NCBI GenBank assembly: GCA_016192345.1
Contig: JACPUH010000036.1
Coordinates: forward strand, 1 to 59,501
Length of the DNA stretch: 59,501 nucleotides
Reading direction: 5' to 3'
Origin: Ignavibacteriales bacterium
GTDB lineage: Bacteria; Bacteroidota; Ignavibacteria; UBA10030
The notes beneath the pieces were generated by a model. The model was not told where the DNA came from and did not search any database. It saw only the letters and a list, made by a program, of their open reading frames with translations. The position numbers and the translations under genes are program-made. Position 1 is the first letter of the stretch. Each line of letters starts with the position of its first letter. Below, in pieces: positions 26,696 through 36,321 of this stretch.

Positions 26696-27460
26696 ATGCG
26701 CACGAAAACAATCGCCGGTAACTGGAAAATGTTCAAGAACCTCCAACAGTCCGAAGAGCTCATCCTTGGACTGACGAAGGCGCTCGATTTCTCTCTCGGA
26801 TCCGTCAAGGTCATTATTTGTCCCCCCTTTACCTCGCTCGGTCTCGCCGGGACGCTGGTCAAAGGAAGCCCCATTGCCCTCGGGGCCCAGAACATGCACG
26901 CCGAGGACGAAGGAGCATTTACGGGAGAGATCTCTCCGACCATGCTAAAATCGGTCGGGTGCGAGTATGTGATACTCGGCCATTCGGAGCGCCGGCAATA
27001 TTTTCAAGAAACCAATGAGTCGATTAACAAAAAGGCGAAGAAGGCGATAGCGTCCGGGCTCATCCCTATTATTTGTGTCGGGGAGACGCTCGAAGAACGG
27101 GAAAAGAACATCACCGACCTGATTGTCTCAACCCAGGTTCGTGGCTGCCTCAAGGAAATCGGCGCAGCCGATGTGGAAAAAACAATCATCGCGTACGAGC
27201 CGATTTGGGCCATCGGTACAGGCAAGACGGCAACCCCGCAACAGGCGGAGGAAGTGCATCTTCTTATTCGAAAGCTGGTCGGACAGTTGTATTCATGGGC
27301 TTCTGCCGAAAAAGTGGTGATCCAGTATGGCGGCAGTGTGAAACCTGAAAATGCCAAAGAACTCCTCTCCCAGCCCAATATCGACGGGGCTCTTGTGGGA
27401 GGAGCTTGTCTCAAAGCTGATTCATTCGCCACTATTGTCAAATCGGCAACCCTGTCATAA
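26696..27460 (+). CDS. tpiA: triosephosphate isomerase
   Basis: A 254-residue TIM-barrel enzyme interconverting dihydroxyacetone phosphate and glyceraldehyde 3-phosphate. Seen: GNWKMFKN (catalytic Lys, substrate Asn), GHSERR with the electrophilic His, YEPIWAIGTGKTA with catalytic Glu and the phosphate-gripping loop, and YGGSVKPEN/GGACL near the end. Length is standard. It is flanked by hairpins on both sides and followed by a strong stem-loop, suggesting a monocistronic unit. Confidence 0.97.
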   Translation: MRTKTIAGNWKMFKNLQQSEELILGLTKALDFSLGSVKVIICPPFTSLGLAGTLVKGSPIALGAQNMHAEDEGAFTGEISPTMLKSVGCEYVILGHSERRQYFQETNESINKKAKKAIASGLIPIICVGETLEEREKNITDLIVSTQVRGCLKEIGAADVEKTIIAYEPIWAIGTGKTATPQQAEEVHLLIRKLVGQLYSWASAEKVVIQYGGSVKPENAKELLSQPNIDGALVGGACLKADSFATIVKSATLS

Positions 27461-27468
27461 TTCTTGGA

Positions 27469-27507
27469 ATCGTGAAACAGTTATGGAAAAGATAACTGTT
27501 TCACGAT
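27469..27507 (+). terminator. tpiA stem-loop, 16-bp perfect stem
   Basis: Arms atcgtgaaacagttat (27469-27484) and ataactgtttcacgat (27492-27507) pair perfectly around a 7-nt loop, 8 bp after the tpiA stop. There is only a weak T-rich stretch after it. A second hairpin (27535-27568: ggcgtaagtta / taacttgtcgcc) follows. Either could terminate or protect the tpiA transcript. Confidence 0.75.
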
Positions 27508-27599
27508 CTTTGATACCCACCTCTTCAAGTTAGCGGCGTAAGTTACTACCGGTTAATAACTTGTCGCCCTCCTTCCCGAACCCGACCCAATAATTTCCA

Positions 27600-27628
27600 T
27601 TGATTTCAGGGGTCTTTTGTATTATATT
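27600..27628 (+). promoter_or_regulatory. putative promoter of GH2-like/smc operon
   Basis: TTGATT (27600-27605), a 17-bp spacer and TATATT (27623-27628). The start codon of the GH2-like gene follows 64 bp downstream. A good sigma-70 match, the likely start of the run of tightly linked genes through smc. Confidence 0.5.
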
Positions 27629-27692
27629 CAACCCAAAATTATAGCTGGTTCGCTCCTGTCGAATCGGCTTCGTCCACTTCCGCCCAGCAGAG

Positions 27693-30320
27693 TTGACTAT
27701 CAAAACCATAAGCTTCTTTAGGGGTTTTCTGTTCTTCACTTTTTTCCTTCTTTTGTTCCACTTGCCATCTTTGGGTCAGCCGATCATCCTGGAAAACGGG
27801 CAAAACACTCCCGGAGGGACCGATACTGGCATCCATCTTGATACCCCCACACGTGCTAAAATCGATCTTGCAGGAATCTGGAATTACTCTCTTGACGGAG
27901 AAACTTGGGGAGACGTGCGTGTTCCGAGTTCCTTCGATTACGAGGGGAGAATAACATTCCTTCGCAAGTTCACGGTCGATGAAGGATTGCTGAATTCCTC
28001 CTCCTTCAAACTTGTCGCCCTTGGAATCAACTACGACGCCGAGATCTACATCAACGATGTTTTCCTTGGGAAGCACGTCGGCGGTTACATGATGATCGAG
28101 ATCGAAGTGCCGGACAATACGCTTCAGCTTGGGAGTGAGAACGCGGTGAAGATCATCGTTACCAACACCCCCAGCGCCCGTTCCACGTTGCCGTTACGCA
28201 AACAGATCTGGGGATGGAGAAATTACGCCGGTATTCTGCGCGATATCTATATCATGACGGCACCGAAGGTGTGGATCGATGAACAGAAAATTCAAACCGG
28301 CCTTGATCGCGATCTGAAACAGGGGACCGTGCGGGTGGAGGCGGTGGTCAACAGCAAATCCCTGGAGCAGGCCGAGGACTCTGTAAGCCTCCGTGCCAGG
28401 AACGGGCAAACGTCCTTTGTGCTGGAGTTGGTCGAAAAATATTCCGGCGTGACGGTTGCGCAATCGACGCCGGTTGCCGTGTCGATTCAACCGAACCGTG
28501 ATCTCCCGGTGCAGGCAACGCTGACACTCAACAATCCGAAACTCTGGAGCCCGGAGAATCCCGAATTGTATGTATTGAAATCGAAGATCCTCGTGCAGGA
28601 GGGACGCCAGACGCGGGTCATTGACGAGTACGCGCGGAATGTCGGGTTTGTGTCGGTGGAGTTGCGTGAGGGGCGATTCATCGTCAACGGATCGCGGGTG
28701 ACGCTGAACGGCATTCTATGGCATGAGGATTCCCCGGAGTACGGGGCGTCCTTGACGTATGAGCGCATGGAGAAGGATGTCGCGCTGATCAAAACCATGG
28801 GCGCCAATGCGATCCGGTTTGCCTTTCATCCTCCCCACCCCTACATGCTCAATCTCTGCAGCCGGTACGGGTTATTCGCCCTGGTGGAGATTCCTGCATG
28901 GAATATTCCCGGGGACATACTGGGAGAAGAATCGTTTCAAGCCATAGCGGAAGCGATGGTCGTGGAAATGATCCAGCGCGATCATGCGAATCCCTCCATC
29001 CTTGCCTGGGGGATCGGCGATGATTTCGATTCCTCGGTTCCGCAAGCGAGAGAGTACGTCGGGCGCATCGTTGCAGCCGTTAGGAAGATGGACCATCGCC
29101 CCGTCTATTTCGGAACGAGCATGGGATCGGCGGATCAGTGTTCCGATCTCGTGGAGATTGCCGCGGTAAATCTCAGGACGACCGACATGGCATTGTTCAA
29201 AGCACGGTTGCAGCAATGGAAGGCAAAGCATCCAGACCAGCCGGTCATCGTGCTTCGTTACGGGAAGGGAGTGGTGCCCGGCAACCGGAACGGCTACAGC
29301 GATCCTATGTCGCAGGAGTCCCAGGGAAAGTTTTTTGAAAAGTTCTACGGAGCCATCAAGGAATCGAACATCGCTGGATCGTTCATCTCTTCGTTCGCCG
29401 ATTGGCGCGGCGACCGGCCGATCATGACGGTGAACAGCGGCGAGCCGTACCTTTACCCGATGGGGCTTGTCAGTTACGCGCGCGAGAAGCGTGAATCCTA
29501 TGATATTGTCAAATCGCTTTACAATAACGAAAAACTGACATCGTTGCCGATCGGTCGCTTTCGTTCACCGTTCCCGTTCGCGCATATCGCCTACGGGTTT
29601 TTCATCATCTTCGTCGTGGCCTATGTGTATCATTACAACCGCAGGTTCAATGAAACGTTCAAGCGTTCGCTGATCCGGTCGTACAATTTCTTCGCAGACC
29701 TCCGGGACGTCCGGTCTGTTTCCATCCCTCAAACGATCCTCCTCGCTGTCGCCGTTTCGATGACCTTGGGCCTGGTTCTTTCGGGGATTCTGTATCATTA
29801 CCGGACGGATGCCTTCGCCGACTATGTCCTGACGCAATTCGTTGTGGGAGATGGGGTTAAGGAATGGCTTATCGATGCTGCCTGGAACCCGTTCAAGGGC
29901 ATGACGGTCTTTACGCTGGTCCTGCTCCTCTGGTATCCTCTGACGGCCCTGTGTATCAAGCTGTTCTCGCTGCTCGTCAAAAGGAAGATTTACTGGTATC
30001 ACGCGTTTGCCGTTGCCGTCTGGGGGACCCTCCCCCTGGTGATTCTCAGTCCGTTGGGAATGGCGCTCTTCAAGCTCCTGCAAACGGAGTTTTACGTCCT
30101 CCCGGTCATGGCGTTCATCGGTTTGTTTCTTGCCTGGTCCCTGTTCCGCGTCCTGAAAGGGGTGGCGGTGATTTATGATATCGCCCCGTTCAAGGCATAC
30201 GCCGGGGGTTCAGCCCTGCTCCTCGTGCTCGTCCTCGGCGCGGCAGTCTATTTGGAAAACGTCCATGCGATTACGGCGTACTTTAAGTTTATCGTCAACA
30301 TTGCGGGGAGCCTCGGGTAA
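27693..30320 (+). CDS. membrane-anchored GH2-like protein, catalytic Glu missing
   Basis: An 875-residue protein: signal peptide (ISFFRGFLFFTFFLLLF), a GH2 sugar-binding jelly roll (about 50-195), a GH2 immunoglobulin-like domain (about 197-318), a TIM-barrel segment (about 320-600), then a C-terminal membrane domain with about six TM helices (631-650, 678-700, 737-760, 770-796, 801-822, 836-853) reminiscent of Yip1 proteins. The position of the acid/base Glu in the GH2 signature (NPSIxxWxxGNE) reads NPSILAWGIGDD (D443-D444), and the nucleophile segment (normally S-E-Y-G) reads VLRYGKG with R522. Both catalytic Glu are therefore apparently lost, so a binding rather than hydrolytic role is likely. 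Start is TTG (27693); no ATG exists before the signal peptide. Its stop overlaps smc (TAATG). Confidence 0.85.
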   Translation: MTIKTISFFRGFLFFTFFLLLFHLPSLGQPIILENGQNTPGGTDTGIHLDTPTRAKIDLAGIWNYSLDGETWGDVRVPSSFDYEGRITFLRKFTVDEGLLNSSSFKLVALGINYDAEIYINDVFLGKHVGGYMMIEIEVPDNTLQLGSENAVKIIVTNTPSARSTLPLRKQIWGWRNYAGILRDIYIMTAPKVWIDEQKIQTGLDRDLKQGTVRVEAVVNSKSLEQAEDSVSLRARNGQTSFVLELVEKYSGVTVAQSTPVAVSIQPNRDLPVQATLTLNNPKLWSPENPELYVLKSKILVQEGRQTRVIDEYARNVGFVSVELREGRFIVNGSRVTLNGILWHEDSPEYGASLTYERMEKDVALIKTMGANAIRFAFHPPHPYMLNLCSRYGLFALVEIPAWNIPGDILGEESFQAIAEAMVVEMIQRDHANPSILAWGIGDDFDSSVPQAREYVGRIVAAVRKMDHRPVYFGTSMGSADQCSDLVEIAAVNLRTTDMALFKARLQQWKAKHPDQPVIVLRYGKGVVPGNRNGYSDPMSQESQGKFFEKFYGAIKESNIAGSFISSFADWRGDRPIMTVNSGEPYLYPMGLVSYAREKRESYDIVKSLYNNEKLTSLPIGRFRSPFPFAHIAYGFFIIFVVAYVYHYNRRFNETFKRSLIRSYNFFADLRDVRSVSIPQTILLAVAVSMTLGLVLSGILYHYRTDAFADYVLTQFVVGDGVKEWLIDAAWNPFKGMTVFTLVLLLWYPLTALCIKLFSLLVKRKIYWYHAFAVAVWGTLPLVILSPLGMALFKLLQTEFYVLPVMAFIGLFLAWSLFRVLKGVAVIYDIAPFKAYAGGSALLLVLVLGAAVYLENVHAITAYFKFIVNIAGSLG

Positions 30321-33300
30321 TGTATCTTTCCAAGCTTGAAATCCTGGGATTCAAATCGTTCGCCCAAAAGGTGAACCTTTCCTTCGATGCCGGTCTCACG
30401 GCCATCGTCGGTCCGAACGGATGCGGCAAAACGAATGTCGTGGACGCCATTCGATGGGCCCTGGGGGAACAGCGTCCCACCACCCTCCGGAGCGATAAAA
30501 TGGAGGACGTCATTTTCAACGGCACGAAAAATCGCAAGCCGTTGAGCATGGCAGAGGTCTCTCTGACCATCGAAAATACGAAAGGGATTCTCCCCACGGA
30601 ATTTTCCGAAGTGACGATCACACGTCGCGTCTACCGGTCGGGAGAAAGCGAGTACTACCTCAACAAGACACTCTGCCGGTTAAAGGACATCCGGGACCTG
30701 TTCATGGACACCGGTATGGGGTCGGATGCCTATTCCGTCATCGAACTGAAGATGATCGAGACGATACTCAGCGACCGTGCGGACGAACGGCGCCGTCTGG
30801 TCGCGGAGGCCGCGGGCGTCACGAAGTACAAACACCGGCGAAAGGAAGCCTATGGCCGGCTCGAAAGCGTTCAACGCGACCTGACGCGCGTCCATGATAT
30901 CGTTCGGGAAGTGCAGAAGGCAGTCAACTCTCTCGAGCGCCAAGCGCACAAGGCGGAGCGGTATAACGAATTTGCGAAGAATCTTCAATCGTTGGAAACA
31001 ACCCTGCTCGCGAGGGAATATGCCAGTGTGGTCACCAAGATTGCCCCGCTGCAGGAGCAACTCAGCGTTGCCGTAACGGAGAAGAACCAAATCGACGTTG
31101 GATTGTCCCAGGAGGAAGCGTTGCTGGAGGTGCTCCGGACGGAGATGAGTGAAGTCGAGGACCGGCTGGGAGAGATCCAGGGTGCGCTCACCGAACAGCA
31201 AACGAAGCTCCACCAGTTGGAACGGACGATCGCCACGGCGACGGAGCGCCGCCGCTCGCTGACCGCGAACATTGAACGATACGAGAAGGAAAAAATAGAC
31301 CTGCGCGAACAGCAGGAGGTGCTGGTCCGGAAGCAGGAAGAGTTGGGTGTGAAGATCGTTGGGATACAACAAGCCCTGATCGCGGCGGAGGAACAGTACG
31401 AAAAGAAGAAGGCCGAGTTGGATCAGTTCGAAGGGCAGTTGAACGCGAAGCGATCGGAAATGAAGGCGCACCAGGATCGCGTCATCGCGCTTCTCCATGA
31501 GATATCCAACCTCCGCAACCGGGAAGGCCAGGTCCGCGCCCGCATCGAAAATATCCGCGGCCGCATTGAGTACACCGCGGAAGAAAATGTGGTCGCCGGC
31601 CACGACATCGAGAAGAACTCAGAGCTGGTGACCCGTCTGACCTCCGAGGACCGTGAACTTCGACGCCAGCATGCAGAGGCGGAAGTGAAGGTCCACCAGA
31701 TGGAGGATCGCAAGGCGGAGCTGCAGCAGGAAATCGAGGAACTCCGGAACCGCGACTATGAGCTTCGCAGTTCGATGGACCGCAAGCAGGCGAAGATGGA
31801 CTTCCTCAAGGGCCTCGTGGAGAACCTCGACGGGTATTCGGAAGGAGCCCGGTTCCTCGTGCAAAATGCGGAGTGGAAGAAAACCGTCGAAACGACGGTG
31901 GGAGAAGCAATTACGGTCGACTCACGCTACCGGGTTGCCATCGAAGCTGCCCTCGGGGAGGCCTACGGGTACGTCGTCGTCGAGACGACGGAACATGCCT
32001 ACTCGGCTATCGACTATCTGAAAAAGAACCAGCGGGGGAAGGCAACGTTCGTTTGCCTCGACCGTCTGCCGAAGCTGATGAACCATCGTCCTCTGAGGAT
32101 CGAACCGGGCGTGGTCGGTTGGGCAAGCACCCTCGTGCATACCCATGAGAAATATCGCGAGCTCTACCAGGTCCTTCTCGATGATACCCTGGTGGTGAAC
32201 GATGTATCCGCGGCCCGCCAGATCATGACCCAGGAGAGAGGGATCCGTTGTGTGACCGTCGATGGCGAGATCGTCAGCGATCGGGGCATTGTGCGGGGAG
32301 GCAGTGTGCGTCAGGATGAGGGGGGACATATCGGTCAACGTTCGCAATTGGAGGAGCTGGGAGAGGAACTCCGGACACTCCAGGGGCAGCGTTCGAAGCT
32401 TCAGGAGGAGATCCAGGAAAAGAACCTGGAGTTGAATCGGATCGATATCCGGCACTTTGTGGAGGAAGCCCGCGCCATAGAGCAACAGATGACCTCCGTT
32501 GAAGTCCGCATTGCCCAGTTGGAGTTCGAAAAGAAGCGAGCAAGCGAGAACATCGAACGGAACAATGCCGAGTCCCAAAGACTCCAGGTGGAAATTCAGA
32601 CATTGAAGGAAGAACTGGACGCGCTCCTTCCCGGGGTCGATCGCCTGGAACAGGAGAAAGCCGAAGCGGAGCGTCAGTCAGGGGCCGCGGCGAGTGAGCT
32701 GGAGACGATGGAAGCCCTCTGGAACGAGTATTCCCGGATTGCGAACGAAGCGAATGTCCAGGTTCTCTCGCTCAAGAGCGAAGAGCGAAGCATCCAGCAA
32801 GAGAGTGATTATGCCGCCTCCACAGTCAAGACGCTGGCGGCCTCGTTTGACCAGAGAACGCATGACATTGCCGGGGCAAAGGAAGAGATTGAATTCATCG
32901 CCATCGATGTGAAGGAGACAGAGGAGTTGGTGGTCTCGGCCCGCGAGGAGTTTGCCGGCTTGACGGCGAAGAAGAAAGCTCTCGATACCGAGGTTTCGGA
33001 TAAGCGCGGTCAGGTCCATGAGATCGAACTGAAGTTAAAGGATGAACGGTTAAAGCACGAGGGCTCGCTCAAGGCGGCGCATGACCTGGAGTTCAAGATC
33101 CAGGAACTGACGATGAAGGCGGAGAACCTGAAGCAGCGCGCGAAAGAGGAATTTGAGTTGGATCTGGAAGTCCAGATCTTTGACGACAACGAAGGGTTCG
33201 ATTTCCATGCCGCGCGGGAGGAGGTCCGGGGACTGAAGGAAAAGATCAGGACCCTCGGCCCGGTCAACTTTGCCGCGTTCGACGAGTACAAGAGTGAAAA

Positions 33301-33871
33301 AGAGAGATTGGATTTCGTGAACGCCCAGAAGATTGACCTCATCGAGTCGGAGAAGACTCTCCTGACCACGATCGATGAGATCAACACAACGGCACAGCGG
33401 CAGTTCACCGAGACGTTTGAAAAGATCCGGGAGTACTTCATAATCACGTTCAAGGGACTGTTCGACGAGGGGGATGAGTGCGATCTGAAGCTCGAGGAGG
33501 GGGTCGACCCCCTGGAAGCCCGGATTGAGATCACGGCCAAACCACGCGGCAAGCGTCCGACCTCAATCGACCTGCTCTCCGGCGGCGAGAAGACCCTGAC
33601 GGCAATCGCCCTGCTCTTCGCGATCTACCTCGTGAAACCGAGCCCATTTTGCATCCTGGATGAAGTGGACGCGCCGCTCGACGATTCGAACATCGACCGA
33701 TTTACACGCATCCTGCGAAAGTTTTCCGACAACACGCAGTTCATCGTCGTAACGCATAACAAGCGGACGATGGAAGCGACGAACGCGCTGTACGGTGTGA
33801 CGATGGAGGAGGAGGGGATCTCGAAACTGGTCTCCGTTCGTTTCCACGAAACAGAACGGGCGGCATCATAA
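30320..33871 (+). CDS. smc: chromosome segregation ATPase SMC
   Basis: A 1183-residue SMC that organises and segregates the chromosome with ScpA and ScpB. N-terminal ATPase half with Walker A GPNGCGKTN (from G31), long coiled coils on both sides of a hinge (about 510-670, with GYGYVVVE-type and GGSVRQ segments), then C-terminal half with signature LLSGGEKTLTAIALLFA, Walker B FCILDEVDAPLDDSN and the D-loop. Length is standard. It begins with the A of the GH2-like gene's TAA (TAATG) and ends the same way on the next gene, so three genes are translationally linked. Confidence 0.97.
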   Translation: MYLSKLEILGFKSFAQKVNLSFDAGLTAIVGPNGCGKTNVVDAIRWALGEQRPTTLRSDKMEDVIFNGTKNRKPLSMAEVSLTIENTKGILPTEFSEVTITRRVYRSGESEYYLNKTLCRLKDIRDLFMDTGMGSDAYSVIELKMIETILSDRADERRRLVAEAAGVTKYKHRRKEAYGRLESVQRDLTRVHDIVREVQKAVNSLERQAHKAERYNEFAKNLQSLETTLLAREYASVVTKIAPLQEQLSVAVTEKNQIDVGLSQEEALLEVLRTEMSEVEDRLGEIQGALTEQQTKLHQLERTIATATERRRSLTANIERYEKEKIDLREQQEVLVRKQEELGVKIVGIQQALIAAEEQYEKKKAELDQFEGQLNAKRSEMKAHQDRVIALLHEISNLRNREGQVRARIENIRGRIEYTAEENVVAGHDIEKNSELVTRLTSEDRELRRQHAEAEVKVHQMEDRKAELQQEIEELRNRDYELRSSMDRKQAKMDFLKGLVENLDGYSEGARFLVQNAEWKKTVETTVGEAITVDSRYRVAIEAALGEAYGYVVVETTEHAYSAIDYLKKNQRGKATFVCLDRLPKLMNHRPLRIEPGVVGWASTLVHTHEKYRELYQVLLDDTLVVNDVSAARQIMTQERGIRCVTVDGEIVSDRGIVRGGSVRQDEGGHIGQRSQLEELGEELRTLQGQRSKLQEEIQEKNLELNRIDIRHFVEEARAIEQQMTSVEVRIAQLEFEKKRASENIERNNAESQRLQVEIQTLKEELDALLPGVDRLEQEKAEAERQSGAAASELETMEALWNEYSRIANEANVQVLSLKSEERSIQQESDYAASTVKTLAASFDQRTHDIAGAKEEIEFIAIDVKETEELVVSAREEFAGLTAKKKALDTEVSDKRGQVHEIELKLKDERLKHEGSLKAAHDLEFKIQELTMKAENLKQRAKEEFELDLEVQIFDDNEGFDFHAAREEVRGLKEKIRTLGPVNFAAFDEYKSEKERLDFVNAQKIDLIESEKTLLTTIDEINTTAQRQFTETFEKIREYFIITFKGLFDEGDECDLKLEEGVDPLEARIEITAKPRGKRPTSIDLLSGGEKTLTAIALLFAIYLVKPSPFCILDEVDAPLDDSNIDRFTRILRKFSDNTQFIVVTHNKRTMEATNALYGVTMEEEGISKLVSVRFHETERAAS

Positions 33872-34587
33872 TGGTACGGGTGTTCTGCGATTTTGACGGG
33901 ACGGCCGCTGCCGAGGACGTTGGGAACAAGCTGTTCCGCACGTTTGCCGGCGATCGGGCTCAAGAGATCGTGCAGGAGTACCTTCAGGACCGGGCCACAG
34001 CGCGGGAGTGCTTGCGCGATGAATGTGCGGCCGTGGAGAATATCACGGAGCAGGAACTCGCCTCGTTTGTTGACGGCTTTGGTCTCGACCCCTTCTTCAA
34101 AGACTTTGTGCAGTTTTGCCGTTCGCATGAGATCCCTGTGACCATTCTGAGCGATGGTCTCGATTTTTACGTCGGCCGTATCCTCAAGGCGAACGGATTG
34201 GGTGATCTTCCGTTCTTTGCCAATCATCTCGATCTCGTTCAGGTCGAGGGCGCCACCAAAATGGTCCCCTCGTTCCCGTACACGGACTCCGAATGTGAAC
34301 GGTGCGCGAACTGCAAGCGAAACCACCTCCTGACCTTGTCCAGTGACGACGACATCATTGTCTATGTCGGGGACGGTATCTCCGACCGGTGCCCGGTCCG
34401 CTACGCCGATATCGTCTTCGCGAAAAAAAGATTGATCAAGTACTGCCAGGAGCAGAACGTCACGTACCATGAATACCGGCATTTCGGAGATGTGCAGCAG
34501 CGCCTGGACCCGATCATTCGGCAGAAGCGGATCAAGCCGCGACGGGAAGCGCGGATGGCCCGCCGGGAAGTGTTTCTCCAGGGATAG
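33871..34587 (+). CDS. HAD-IB phosphatase, MtnX-like
   Basis: A 238-residue haloacid dehalogenase-type phosphatase. Motif I is FCDFDGTAAAED (nucleophile and acid/base Asp at about 7 and 9), motif II ILSDGLD (Ser), and motif IV YVGDGISDRC. The overall pattern and length fit the MtnX/HAD-IB subfamily, which includes 2-hydroxy-3-keto-5-methylthiopentenyl-1-phosphate phosphatase. A Cys-rich insert CERCANCKR (about 139-147) could bind zinc. No other methionine-salvage gene is nearby, so the substrate is open. The start overlaps the smc stop (TAATG). Confidence 0.85.
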   Translation: MVRVFCDFDGTAAAEDVGNKLFRTFAGDRAQEIVQEYLQDRATARECLRDECAAVENITEQELASFVDGFGLDPFFKDFVQFCRSHEIPVTILSDGLDFYVGRILKANGLGDLPFFANHLDLVQVEGATKMVPSFPYTDSECERCANCKRNHLLTLSSDDDIIVYVGDGISDRCPVRYADIVFAKKRLIKYCQEQNVTYHEYRHFGDVQQRLDPIIRQKRIKPRREARMARREVFLQG

Positions 34588-34611
34588 CCTGGAGCCAATC
34601 AAAGGAACTTG

Positions 34612-35196
34612 ATGGTACCAAGGCTTCGTCAAACGCTTTTTCACTACCGGAGCTACACGCCGATCCCGTTTCTGCTGGCGATGCTCGTGTTCGCTCACCC
34701 CTCGGATGAAACGATGCTCGTCGGCGGAGCGGTTGCCCTTCTCGGAGAGATGGTGAGGTTCTGGGGCGTTGCGTATGCCGGCAGTTTGACGCGGGCGACC
34801 GGGAGTGTCGGAGCACCGGAGGTCGTTGTCGCGGGGCCGTTTGCATATGTTCGCAACCCGCTCTACGTCGGAAATATTTTGATGTATACCGGCATCGGCT
34901 GGATGGCGCATGCGCTCCAACCCTGGCTGGTACTCGCGGCCTTTCTCTACTTCACGTTTCAGTATAGGATGATCGTGACGCTGGAAGAGGAGTTCCTGGA
35001 AAGAGAATTTGGCGCCGCCTATCTCGAGTTTAAAAAAAATGTACCGCGGTTCGTCCCGCGGCTGAGTCCCTTCCGGCATGCCGCACAGGAACACCAGCTG
35101 CCAAAGTGGCGCGAGGCGCTGAAATCGGAAACCCGGACATTGCAGGCGTTCGGCCTTGTTCTCGGGATTCTTCTGATCCTCTGGATCAGGAGTTAA
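34612..35196 (+). CDS. isoprenylcysteine carboxyl methyltransferase-like membrane protein
   Basis: A 194-residue integral membrane protein of the ICMT/PEMT-like methyltransferase superfamily. Four or five TM helices; the SAM-binding C-terminal signature is seen as GPFAYVRNPLYVGNILMY and, further on, LEEEFLEREFGAAYLEFKKNVPRFVP. The substrate is not known for most bacterial members. Start: the ATG at 34612 has an AAAGGA ribosome binding site; an adjacent TTG would add one residue. It precedes the lipid A genes, so a lipid or isoprenoid substrate is possible. Confidence 0.85.
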   Translation: MVPRLRQTLFHYRSYTPIPFLLAMLVFAHPSDETMLVGGAVALLGEMVRFWGVAYAGSLTRATGSVGAPEVVVAGPFAYVRNPLYVGNILMYTGIGWMAHALQPWLVLAAFLYFTFQYRMIVTLEEEFLEREFGAAYLEFKKNVPRFVPRLSPFRHAAQEHQLPKWREALKSETRTLQAFGLVLGILLILWIRS

Positions 35197-35199
35197 TGG

Positions 35200-36321
35200 A
35201 TGGTGAACCGCGTACTGGTCATTGCAGGCGAGGCATCAGGAGACCTTCACGGCTCCGGGGTCGTTCGTGAGTTGAAACGTCGCAATCCGAAGATCGATGT
35301 CTTCGGCGTGGGGGGAGACAGGATGAAGCAGGAGGGCATGAACCTCATTTACCATGTCAACGAGCTGGGGTTCATGGGATTTGTCGAGGTCCTCAAGCAT
35401 CTTCCCGTCATTCGTTCGGTGCAGAAGACACTCGAAACGCTCCTGAAGCTCCGAAAGCCGGACGTCGTGTTGCTGATCGATTACCCGGGCTTCAACCTCA
35501 GGTTTGCCAAAATTGCGAAACGGAGCGGCATACAGGTCGTCTATTACATCAGTCCCCAGGTTTGGGCGTGGCATCGTTCGCGCGTGAAAACTATGAAGGG
35601 GATCGTGGATAAGATGCTCGTGATTTTCCCCTTCGAGGTCGACCTGTACAGGAAAGAGGGGGTGGATGTCGAGTTTGTCGGACACCCGCTCCTGGAGGGG
35701 ATGAAGATGGATCTGGACCGGGCAGGATTCTTCAAACGCTACGGATTGGATCCCTCCAAAAGGCTCCTGGGCGTGTTGCCGGGGAGCAGAGTCCAGGAGA
35801 TCGAAAAGATCTTTCCGGAGATGCTGAAGGCCTCGAAGGAGATTGCCGCCCGACAGGATATGGAGGTGGCGGTTGCCGTGGCGCCGACACTGGAGGAGCG
35901 GTACTTCCGGACCTTGTATCCACTAGAAGGCGTCCACCTGATCCGGGGAGCGACGTATGAGGTGATGGCCCATGCGGATTTCGCCCTCGTGACCTCAGGA
36001 ACCGCAACTCTGGAAACAGCCTTGTTTGAAACGCCGATGGTGGTAGTCTATCGAACGTCATGGCCTACGTACCTTCTGGGGAGATTGTTGATTCAGGTTG
36101 AGAACATCGGTCTGGTCAATATCGTCGCCGGCAAAACGATCGTGCCGGAGTGTATTCAAGCGAGAGCGACTGCCGCGAACCTTGTTCGTGAAGCGCTCCG
36201 GTTCCTGAATGACGATGAGGCGCTGGAGGCCACGCGACAGGAATTATCTCTTGTTCGGCAGAAGCTTGGAGCGAGCGGGGCCTCGCAACGGGTGGCAGAT
36301 CATATTCTTCGCATGGCATGA
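35200..36321 (+). CDS. lpxB: lipid-A-disaccharide synthase
   Basis: A 373-residue GT19 glycosyltransferase joining UDP-diacylglucosamine and lipid X into the tetra-acyl disaccharide of lipid A. Seen: N-terminal AGEASGDLHGSGVVREL, YISPQVWAWHRSRVKTM, the NPG-like FVGHPLLEGM, LPGSRVQEI and GTATLETALFETPMVVVYR. Length is standard. It starts 3 nt after the methyltransferase gene and overlaps lpxK by ATGA. The pair shows that the organism builds an LPS-type outer membrane. Confidence 0.96.
   Translation: MVNRVLVIAGEASGDLHGSGVVRELKRRNPKIDVFGVGGDRMKQEGMNLIYHVNELGFMGFVEVLKHLPVIRSVQKTLETLLKLRKPDVVLLIDYPGFNLRFAKIAKRSGIQVVYYISPQVWAWHRSRVKTMKGIVDKMLVIFPFEVDLYRKEGVDVEFVGHPLLEGMKMDLDRAGFFKRYGLDPSKRLLGVLPGSRVQEIEKIFPEMLKASKEIAARQDMEVAVAVAPTLEERYFRTLYPLEGVHLIRGATYEVMAHADFALVTSGTATLETALFETPMVVVYRTSWPTYLLGRLLIQVENIGLVNIVAGKTIVPECIQARATAANLVREALRFLNDDEALEATRQELSLVRQKLGASGASQRVADHILRMA

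Noticed and set aside
30320..33871. SMC considered as a Rad50/RecN or MukB protein
   Set aside because: Hinge position, 1183-residue length and the LSGGEKT signature with FCILDEVDAPLDDSN fit bacterial SMC; no zinc hook CxxC at the hinge.
33625..35094. A 489-codon antisense frame across the end of smc, the phosphatase and the methyltransferase
   Set aside because: It crosses three plus-strand genes with clear motifs and has no domain of its own.
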